A stretch of 64,000 nt of DNA from Bathymodiolus brooksi (taxonomy: Eukaryota; Mollusca; Bivalvia; Mytilida; Modiolidae), in the NCBI GenBank assembly GCA_963680875.1, contig OY804580.1, positions 113,215,534 to 113,279,533 of the forward strand. Direction: 5' to 3'. The notes beneath the pieces were generated by a model that saw only the letters and a list, made by a program, of their open reading frames with translations, did not search any database and was not told the origin of the DNA. The position numbers and the translations under genes are program-made. Below, in pieces: positions 11,638 to 23,600 of this stretch. Position 1 is the stretch's first letter, and the number at the start of each line of letters is the position of its first letter.

Positions 11638-14600
11638 CTGAAACAAAATGAACACAAACTTTCATTATACGATGGTATCAAATTTTAGGAGAACAATAAC
11701 AATTGTATACATCTAATAGTTACCGTTATTGTTATAGTGTTTAACACCAACAAACATTTCAGTTATATCGTTGCGGTCAGTGCGTCAGTTTTATTGGTTG
11801 AGGAAACCGGAGTACCCGGGGAAAACCACCAACCTGCCGCAAGTCACTGACAAACTTTATCACATAATGTTGTATCGAGTACACTTCGTCTGGACGGGAT
11901 TCGAACTCATAACGTTAGTGGTGATAGACACTGGTGGCATGTGTAGTTGTAAATCCAACTACCATACGATCAAGACCAAAACGGCCCCTCACATCTAATA
12001 GTCTCTATGTTTTGGTGTAATAGGCATTTTAGTCCATGCTTATGTTTCCAGAAAATGTCTCCTCTTATTAAAAGATTGAGTTCTATTTTTTATATAAAAT
12101 TTCGTACGCTTCCGTTCGTATGTATATTTTGTATGACTATATTAGCAGTTTTTCTATGTTTTACTAAAATGAAAAAGATCTGGCACCAACATGAAATTCA
12201 AGATATTAAAAACAAATCCTGAAATATGCCACCGTGTTAAAATTAAGCATAGCGTAAGATTTCCTGTAAAGTATCAAAATATACAATTTACAAAATATGT
12301 CTTACTTCATGTGATTGCCATGCTAAATAATCTAAAATCTCTGACAGGTCAGCTGTTTTATTTTCTTCTTTTTCTAGTCGATCTTTAGCAACCGACATCC
12401 AATGAAAACCATTGAAGAAATCTCCACCTTCATAGGCAATTCTGCCCAATTCAGCACAAGCATCAGCTTAAATAAATTAGAACAAAACAATATAATATGG
12501 ATATATAGACGTTAGAGAAAACCGAAGGGGCAATCAAAATTGGACAATCCAGAGAGACTGGCAACAGTAGGCACACAAGACACAAGACGAAGAAAACAAA
12601 ACAAAAACACAACACAGAAAACTAAAAAGATGAACAACATATAGACCCAACCAAAAACAGAGGTCAGCCCTGATATCCATGAAGGATAACCAGTTCTGTA
12701 CAACATATAGACCCAACCAAAAACAGAGGTCAGCCCTGATATCCATGAAGGATAACCAGTTCTGTACAACATATAGACCCCACCAAAAACAGAGGTCAGC
12801 CCTGATATCCATGAAGGATAACCAGTTCTGTACAACATATAGACCCAACCAAAAACAGAGGTCAGCCCTGATATCCATGAAGGATAACCAGTTCTGTACA
12901 ACATATAGACCCAACCAAAAACAGAGGTCAGCCCTGATATCCATGAAGGATAACCAGTTCTGTACAACATATAGACCCAACCAAAAACAGAGGTCAGCCC
13001 TGATATCCATGAAGGATAACCAGTTCTGTACAACATATAGACCCCACCAAAAACAGAAGTCAGCCCTGATATCCATGAAGGATAACCAGTTCTGTACAAC
13101 ATATAGACCCCACCAAAAACAGAAGTCAGCCCTGATATCCATGAAGGATAACCAGTTCTGTAAAACATATAGACCCCACCAAAAACAGAGGTCAGCCCTG
13201 ATATCCATGAAGGATAACCAGTTCTGTACAACATATAGACCCCACCAAAAACAGAGGTCAGCCCTGATATCCATGAAGGATAACCAGTTCTGTAAAACAT
13301 ATAGACCCCACCAAAAACAGAGGTCAGCCCTGATATCCATGAAGGATAACCAGTTCTGTACAACATATAGACCCCACCAAAAACAGAGGTCAGCCCTGAT
13401 ATCCATGAAGGATAACCAGTTCTGTACAACATATAGACCCCACCAAAAACAGAGGTCAGCCCTGATATCCATGAAGGATAACCAGTTCTGTACAACATAT
13501 AGACCCACCAAAAACAGAGGTCAGCCCTGATATCCATGAAGGATAACCAGTTCTGTACAACATATAGACCCCACCAAAAACAGAGGTGAGCCCTGATATC
13601 CATGAAAGATAACCAGTTCTGTACAACATATAGACCCCACTAAAAACAGAGGTCAGCCCTGATATCCATGAAGGATAACCAGTTCTGTACAACATATAGA
13701 CCCCACCAAAAACAGAGGTCAGCCCTGATATCCATGAAGGATAACCAGTTCTGTACAACATATAGACCCCATCAAAAACAGAGGTCAGCCCTGATATCCA
13801 TGAAGGAAAACCAGTTCTGTACAACATATAGACGCCACCAAAAACAGAGGTGAGCCCCGATATCCATGAAGGATAACCAGTTCTGTACAACATATAGACC
13901 CCACCAAAAACAGAGGTGAGCCCTGATATCCATGAAGGATAACCAGTTCTGTACAACATATAGACCCCACCAAAAACAGAGGTGAGCCCTAATATCCATG
14001 AAGGATAACCAGTTGTGTACAACATATAGACCCCACCAAAAACAGAGGTCAGCCCTGATATCCATGAAGGATAACCAGTTCTGTACAACATATAGACCCC
14101 ACCAAAAACAGAGGTCAGCCCTGATATCCATGAAGGATAACCAGTTCTGTACAACATATAGACCCCACCAAAAACAGAGGTGAGCCCTAATATCCATGAA
14201 GGATAACCAGTTCTGTACAACATATAGACCCCACCAAAAACAGAGGTGAGCCCTGATATCCATGAGGGATAACCAGTTCTGTACAACATATAGACCCCAC
14301 CAAAAACAGAGGTCAGCCCTGATATCCACGAAGGATAATCAGTTCTGTACAACATATAGACCCCACCAAAAACAGAGGTGAGCCCTGATATCCATGAAGG
14401 ATAACCAGTTCTGTACAACATATAAACCCCACCAAAAACAGAGGTGAGCCCTGATATCCATGAAGGATAACCAGTTCTGTACAACATATAGACCCCACCA
14501 AAAACAGAGGTCAGCCCTGATATCCATGAAGGATAACCAGTTCTGTACAACATATAGACCCCACCAAAAACAGAGGTGAGCCCTGATATCCATGAGGGAT

Positions 14601-17600
14601 AACCAGTTCTGTACAACATATAGACCCCACCAAAAACAAAGGTCAGCCCTGATATCCATGAAGGATAACCAGTTCTGTACAACATATAGACCCCACCAAA
14701 AACAGAGGTCAGCCCTGATATCCATGAAGGATAACCAGTTCTGTACAACATATAGATCCCACCAAAACCAGAGGTGAGCCCTGATATCCATGAGGGATAA
14801 CCAGTTCTGTACAACATATAGACCCCACCAAAAACAGAGGTCAGCCCTGATATCCACGAAGGATAATCAGTTCTGTACAACATATAGACCCCACCAAAAA
14901 CAGAGGTCAGCCCTGATATCCATGAAGGATAACCAGTTCTGTACAACATATAGACCCCACCAAAAACAGAGGTCAGCCCTGATATCCATGAAGGATAACC
15001 AGTTCTGTACAACATATAGACCCCACCAAAAACAGAGGTGAGCCCTGATATCCATGAAGGATAACCAGTTCTGTACAACATATAGACCCCACCAAAAACA
15101 GAGGTCAGCCCTGATATCCATGAAGGATAACCAGTTCTGTACAACATATAGACGCCACCAAAAACAGAGGTGAGCCCCGATATCCATGAAGGATAACCAG
15201 TTCTGTACAACATATAGACCCCACCAAAAACAGAGGTGAGCCCTGATATCCATGAAGGATAACCAGTTCTGTACAACATATAGACCCCACCAAAAACAGA
15301 GGTGAGCCCTAATATCCATGAAGGATAACCAGTTCTGTACAACATATAGACCCCACCAAAAACAGATGTCAGCCCTGATATCCATGAAGGATAACCAGTT
15401 CTGTACAACATATAGACCCCACCAAAAACAGAGGTCAGCCCTGATATCCATGAAAGATAACCAGTTCTGTACAACATATAGACCCCACCAAAAACAGAGG
15501 TGAGCCCTAATATCCATGAAGGATAACCAGTTGTGTACAACATATAGACCCCACCAAACACAGAGGTGAGCCCTGATATCCATGAGGGATAACCAGTTCT
15601 GTACAACATATAGACGCCACCAAAAACAGAGGTCAGCCCTGATATCCACGAAGGATAATCAGTTCTGTACAACATATAGACCCCACCAAAAACAGAGGTC
15701 AGCCCTGATATCCATGAAGGATAACCAGTTCTGTACAACATATAGACCCCACCAAAAACAGAGGTGAGCCCTGATATCCATGAAGGATAACCAGTTCTGT
15801 ACAACATACAGAACCCACCAAAAACAGAGGTGAGCCCTGATATCCATGAAGGATAACCAGTTCTGTACAACATATAGACCCCACCAAAAACAGAGGTGAG
15901 CCCTAACATCCATGAAGGATAACCAGTTCTGTACAACATATAGACCCCACCAAAAACAGAGGTCAGCCCTGATATCCATGAAGGATAACCAGTTCTGTAC
16001 AACATATAGACCCCACCAAAAACAGAGGTCAGCCCTGATATCCATGAAGGATAACCAGTTCTGTACAACATATAGACCCCACCAAAAACAGAGGTGAGCC
16101 CTGATATCCATGAAGGATAACCAGTTCTGTACAACATATAGACCCCACCAAAAACAGAGGTCAGCCCTGATATCCATGAAGGATAACCAGTTCTGTACAA
16201 CATATAGACGCCACCAAAAACAGAGGTGAGCCCCGATATCCATGAAGGATAACCAGTTCTGTACAACATATAGACCCCACCAAAAACAGAGGTCAGCCCT
16301 GATATCCATGAAGGATAACCAGTACTGTACAACATATAGACCCCACCAAAAACAGAGGTCAGCCCTGATATCCATGAAGGATAACCAGTTCTGTACAACA
16401 TATAGACCCCACCAAAAACAGAGGTGAGCCCTAATATCCATGAAGGATAACCAGTTGTGTACAACATATAGACCCCACCAAAAACAGAGGTGAGCCCTGA
16501 TATCCATGAGGGATAACCAGTTCTGTACAACATATAGACCCCACCAAAAACAGAGGTCAGCCCTGATATCCACGAAGGATAATCAGTTCTGTACAACATA
16601 TAGACCATACCAAAAACAGAGGTCAGCCCTGATATCCATGAAGGATAACCAGTTCTGTACAACATATAGACCCCACCAAAAACAGAGGTCAGCCCTGATA
16701 TCCATGAAGGATAACCAGTTCTGTACAACATATAGACCCCACCAAAAACAGAGGTCAGCCCTGATATCCATGAAGGATAACCAGTTCTGTACAACATATA
16801 GACGCCACCAAAAACAGAGGTGAGCCCCGATATCCATGAAGGATAACCAGTTCTGTACAACATATAGACCCCACCAAAAACAGAGGTGAGCCCTGATATC
16901 CATGAAGGATAACCAGTTCTGTACAACATATAGACCCCACCAAAAACAGAGGTGAGCCCTGATATCCATGAAGGATAACCAGTTCTGTACAACATATAGA
17001 CCCCACCAAAAACAGAGGTCAGCCCTGATATCCATGAAGGATAACCAGTTCTGTACAACATATAGACCCCACCAAAAACAGAGGTCAGCCCTGATATCCA
17101 TGAAAGATAACCAGTTCTGTACAACATATAGACCCCACCAAAAACAGAGGTGAGCCCTAATATCCATGAAGGATAACCAGTTCTGTACAACATATAGACC
17201 CCACCAAAAACAGAGGTGAGCCCTGATATCCATGAGGGATAACCAGTTCTGTACAACATATAGACCCCACCAAAAACAGAGGTGAGCCCTGATATCCATG
17301 AAGGATAACCAGTTCTGTACAACATATGACCCCACCAAAAACAGAGGTCAGCCCTGATATCCATGAAGGATAACCAGTTCTGTACAACATATAGACCCCA
17401 TCAAAAACAGAGGTCAGCCCAGATATCCATGAAAGATAACCAGTTCTGTACAACATATAGACCCCACCAAAAACAGAGGTCAGCCCTGATATCCATGAAG
17501 GATAACCAGATGCTGTCTCTTATAGGACATATGCCAAGTTACTTATATAGTCAAGACGTGTTTGATAAAACAATACACAAACAAACAAAAATAACATAAA

Positions 17601-20600
17601 TAAGACATGAGCCCCCGACACACAACTTGAGGTATAGACGAACCGAACATCGTTTTTATGCGAAATCGTGGATAATAGTATTTTGGCTTATCAACCAGCC
17701 CCCATCCCCAAATTTTGTTTTAAAAAGTTTTAATATTGGCTTATTTCTCCTGATTTTGTATTATGAACATTGTTTCCTTTGATTTTGGTATTTTACATAT
17801 TGTTTATCAAATTAATTGATGATTGGTTGTTTTTGTTAGACGTCAGTGTATTCGACTCTATTAATTATCTTTAATAGATTATATATGTTCGGAAAATTAA
17901 TAAAGGAAAAATATAATTTTGAAAAATGGCGAAAGGACGAAATAAATGTGTTTGATATACAAGTATTGTATAATGTTATTGAGTTTCTATGTACTAATTG
18001 ACTGATGATTTACGTTGTTCGTAGACTTACGGTCTGCTTGATCTGTCTTTATTTAAAACGAAAATTAAGTTATTGATTCAATGACATATTTCATTTTTAC
18101 ATTGTTTCATCCGAAAACAATGCAATTAAATGAAAAACACAATATACCATACTCTCTAAACAGTTCTAAATTTCAATCGAAAAATCGTATGTAGAGACAA
18201 AATCGATATCCCTAACACGCATACATATGACCCCCACCCCCACACACAAGCACTTAGATCATCTAGTTTGAGGGAGAAAATACATTGAAGTATGATGTGA
18301 CATTATTTCGTGGATTTAAACAATGAACATCAGAAACACATAGATGGATTGCTGTCGGAACAAAGTACAATTATATAAGTACAAAGGTTGTTAATGATCT
18401 ATGAGTACGACACAAAAAACATGAAGCATATATCAATTGTAGGATTATAAATTAGGTGCAACAAAAATAACAATTTATAGTATGTGCAATTATCATATCA
18501 GTTGTCTGCCTGTCTGTCTTTTTTTTTATAATAGTGATACATTGAAGTGTTTAACACCAATATATGACGAGTGAGTGAGTGAGTGAGTGATTATCGTTTA
18601 ACGCCAATTCAGCAATTTTTCAGCTACAATGTATATGACGGCGAGAACAAGTTATTTTCAATGAGATGATGATGAGGTCCGCTTTGTACTAGAACAACAC
18701 ACTAAGTTGGACTTTTATAGTGCTAGTTCACTGAAAAAACAGTCTGCGTGTAGACATGTCGTACCACTCGGACACATTATTCTGATCTCGAGCAAACCAG
18801 TCTTTGCTCTTTCTCCTTAATTCTGCGTGCTTAGCGGAGAAGCAACAAATACCAATTTTATAGTCTTTGGTTTGAACCGACCGGGGCTCGAACCCACGAT
18901 CTACCGCACTCGAGGCGAGCACGCTAACTATTACGCCACCGATGCGGTTACATCTAACCAACCAGGAGTTAAATGTATACGTACAGCACAATAGATAATG
19001 TATCATATCAGTTGTCTCCCTTTCTTTTTGTTATTATAGTGGTACATTAAATTGTTTTACACCAAAATATGACATCTAACCAACAAGGCGTCAAATATAA
19101 AGCTAACATATATAGATTTAAACTCTGAGTAGATCTTAGCTTATTCTTAAGCAGTAGCATATATACATCTAGATTGGATTTTTGCTTAAGGATATGGATA
19201 AATTATCAGTCGAGAAGGCGGCATGAAGAATTCTCATTAACTTAATACTAGACATATAGAGGAATCCTCAAATGGTGCTAACCGCATCGGTGGTGTAATT
19301 GTTAGCGTACTCGCCTCAAGTGTGGTAGATCGTGGGTTCGTGCCCCGATCAGGTCAAACCAAAAACTATCAAATTAGTATTCGTTACTTCTCCGCTAAGC
19401 CACCAGCATTAAGGGGAAAGATTAAAGACTGGTTTGCTCGGAATCAGGATAATGTGTCCGAGTGAAGCGACATGTCTCTCCATGGACTGTTGTTTCAGTG
19501 AGCTAGCACTATGAAAATCCAACTTAGCCTTAGCGTGTTGATGTAGTACAAAGCAGACCTTATCACCATCTCATTGATAATTAACTTGATCTCGCCATGA
19601 TATAGCTGAAAAATTGGTGAGTTGGCGCCAAACAACAACCACTCACTTACTCAAATGGTGATTCATGTTAAACATCAGTGCATTGCAACAAAATGTTTGA
19701 AGATACTAACAGTTTAACTAGAAGTCATAAATCGGGGAAGGCCAGACAATACAGTTGCCAAAAGAAAGAACAAAGAGACGAAATGAGCAACAACACCCTA
19801 CACAGGAAATTAAAACTTGAACAACACCAACCCCACTAAAAACTGGGATGATATAATGTGATCCCGAAGGGTAAGCAGTTCCTGCTTCTCTATAGGCACC
19901 CATCGTGTTTCCGCAAAGCCACACCAACATCATGTGATATGGAAATCGTGTTGGATATCAGGGGCCATGTTCTCGAAAGTATCCAAAGATTTTAGGACCA
20001 TCTTAGGACATGTCCTAAGAGTGATCTCGAAGCTATCTTAAGACTATCCTAACTTAGGATGTCTTAACTATGTCCTAAGTGTCAACGCAATTATTAGAAA
20101 AATAGAAATATTGTGTACAACAACTATTTCCAATATTAATATATTGCAAACCCTTGATAAAAATACTCATAATAAAATATAAGATGTAAATTTTTTTTTT
20201 TTTCGATTTCATTTATTTTTTACGCTGCATCCAAAGAGTCTGTTTCTTGTTTTCTTTAATTTGCAGTTATCTATATACGTAGTTTTGTATACGATATAAA
20301 ACTAATGTGTAGCACTTTTTTATAATGAAGTACAGTCATTACCGTTATTTTTTTGTGTGGTTACTTTCGAGTGAGCTGATTTCAAATTTTCAATGAATTC
20401 CTGATTCAAGATGAACAAAAGATATCTCATGCGCCGTTTAAATTATGATAGAAAAATCATTTTTAATTTACTTATTTAGATTTAAAAACAGTATAAAGGT
20501 GTATATCAATCATGTTCTACAACTTAAAGTCCGTTTTGGGTACAAAATATCAAATTATATTACAATTTCGGGGTTAGGACCATCTTAAGACACCTCCATA

Positions 20601-23600
20601 GATGTCCTAAAGTTAAGACAGATTTTGCGACATGTCCTAAGTTAGGACATGGTCGAGAACACGACTTAGGACTAAGATTTCTCCTAAGATGGTCTTAGGA
20701 CATGTTTTAGTCCTAAGACACTTTCGGGAACACGACCTCAGAATATTTAAATAAATACAAAATATAAATAAAACATGAATGCCCTACAAAATAAATGGGA
20801 GTAAAGAAGAGCCTAGCATCTGGTTTTTTTCTATGGTCACTTTTTAAGCCATAGCATTTTGGGATATAATATGATTATTAGATGTTAGCGACCTGTTGAC
20901 AGGACATGTGGTCGACGTGCTGGTGTTGATGACCGATAAACACGTTATTGCTTGAACCGTGACGATTTATTTTAAATGATATTGTCATGTATTGTCTAAT
21001 GTTATTGTGTTGAAAAGGGAAGAATATAGGACTGTTACTAATTTACTATTGGCATTGTATCATACATATTAAATAGAAACAAATACAGTGAAATCTGTCT
21101 AAACCGGACCTCCTTGTGACCTTTTGCGTTCGGAATAGACAGGTGTTTGGTTTATACAGGTTTAATTAACAAAGATTTCTTTAATTTGGGACTTGATTAA
21201 AAGTTCTGTGTATGTTTGATTCCAGCAAATTAAATCAAATTAACTGGTTTTAGGTCGTGTTCATTCAACGAGATAATATGGAAAAAACACTGTTTACTTT
21301 TCACAGAAATAGTATATATTTTGCCTATCCTCTTTAGGCCCTTTGGTTTCCTTCCTCCCAAGTACTTTTATATTATATGGCTTTCCAATATTTGGGCTTT
21401 GAGTGTACCTGATGGTTATTCACGAAGCGCGTCGTGAGCAATAATTTTGATATCTACGTTTTATTGACGAACGCGGAAACTTCCAGGTCAAACGATAAGT
21501 GATTACATCTTGCTTCATTAATTATATGATAAATAAAATGTCATCACATGTTTTCACACAAAGTTAACAAGCAACTTGTAGCCAATACAATCAACAGAAC
21601 CTACATATAATACCGGAGAAAGGATACCTAACGTCTGGTTTATTATAGGAACAATTCAGACATTACATGGCAGTTATTTGTTAATATCTTTTTAGGTTAA
21701 CCCCTACACCTTTTATTGAAGTGTCCGTACCCAGCCAGAACAATGAGCAGTCATGTGTATATGTTTACTAGGGGTATCGAATTGACTCAGCTTTTCGATT
21801 TGATTTTGGAACAATTCTGACAATGTAGTGTTTTGTTTCTCACTTTACAGCTACTTCATTGTCACAATCTTAGAAAGGGCATTACAAATAAGCTTGACAA
21901 TGTAAATCTTAAATTATTTAAAAACTTCCGGGAATAGCAGTACCGGAAAAAGTATTTGCTGATTGGGCGGGACAAAACAAACGTACAACATCCCCCACGG
22001 GTGGGGCATGCATAACAGCCTTTTGATTGGAGAACGTCACGATCATTGCACATCAAATACAACTTATTGCAGCTCTTAACTTTATCTCAAAATTAGTCGA
22101 TGGTTCGCAGTGGTTCGCTGCAAAGGAACATTTTTTTATATTTTCTTTCCTCTTCCCATTTACTTGTGGCAGTCCAAGCATCGATCGTCCTTAATAAAAA
22201 CGTAGATATCTAATTTAGTGCGTACGATGTGTTTCTGGAATAACCTTCATCGGGTACGCTCAATATCTTAAACTAATAATTCACCTAATGTTGCTATATT
22301 GCCCTTACCTGATAATTCACCTGTTTGTACTCCCCCGACGTTACCGGCCGCTATTTGTTTTGCTGGTATATCATACATATCCTGTATCCTTAGTATAGCC
22401 CTTACTGCTCCTGTTAGATCCTCATTATCTGGTAGATTTTCTCGTAATTCGTCAACTTCCTTATTGAACGTTTCTGTAAATGTACATGGTAAGCATTGTC
22501 AATTATGTTAAGAAATATATGTTTGAGAATATCGAAGGGGCTATCAAGAATGGACAATCCAGAGACACTAAGGGGAAATAATGATTATAATACTAAATGG
22601 TGTGCTTAGCCAAGATAGACACGATTCTTCAAAAATGTCAAAAATATTTTTTTATCAATGTGTGACGTAAAGGTGTTTTGACATTTACTTCACTGCATTT
22701 GGTACTGCTTTGACAACTATTTTACCTATTTTGTTCCAGCATTGCTATACATACTGTTATAGTGACAGCCGGAACCTTTGAGCCGTAATGAATGCGGGAG
22801 GTTTGGCGCTTTAAAATCTGATTCAACCCACCATTTCTTTTAGAAATGCCTGTACCAAGTCAGGGTCATTACGGTTTTCACAGTTTTCCGGTTGTTGACA
22901 GATTTTGTCTGTTTATATACTTGTGAGGTTTGACTTTCCCTTTGTAAGATTGTTCGGAATTCGGTAATTTGTTATTACCCTTATTTAAGACAACCACCAT
23001 TTTTGGAAATATACAGCAAGTCTTAATTTTGTTTCCAAATCAGATATTTGAAATTTATTCTAATATTTATTTCATTCATAATGAATTATTAACATGTACA
23101 AAACTGCAAACTATCTCTATAGAATTATATCACATTTGAGAAGCATATCCCATGTATTGATGTACACCAATTGAAGGGTTGTACCTGTTGAACCTAGAAG
23201 TGAATTCATGCTTTGGGATATATCTATATTATGTTGATTATGCATTTTACATTCAAAGTGAGTGTGTTATGTTATATATGTGTTACGTTATCGTCCTTCT
23301 TACATTATACATCATTATAAATAACAACATATTCTTTAATTATTTTTCTTTAGTTTTAGGTTGGAATTAGTTCACGTTCTATTACATCAACATTTTGTCC
23401 TTTGAATTCAAAATTACAGATCATGAAATTAATCTAATCAGAAGAGGCAACCAGTCCTTTCTTCATTCATGCCTTATAACCGGGTTTGAAACTAGAGAAA
23501 TATGACGGGTGCCACTAATGGTGGAACAGCAACTGTGTACCATTCAGGAGTTCATCCCCTGTTTTTAGTGTGGTTCGTGTTGCTCGATCTTTATGTTTCT

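Noticed and set aside
12512..17364. Repeat protein genes on both strands of the 66-bp satellite
   Set aside because: A period divisible by three with few stops explains the open frames; overlapping ORFs in several frames have equal claim.
18880..18955. Functional tRNA gene
   Set aside because: A and B boxes are good, but the sequence continues into a shared SINE body and tail and is present in five similar copies, so it is a SINE head.
22299..22511. Plus-strand 70-codon ORF
   Set aside because: It is the antisense shadow of P4HA exon 3, which has strong family similarity and proper splice sites on the minus strand.
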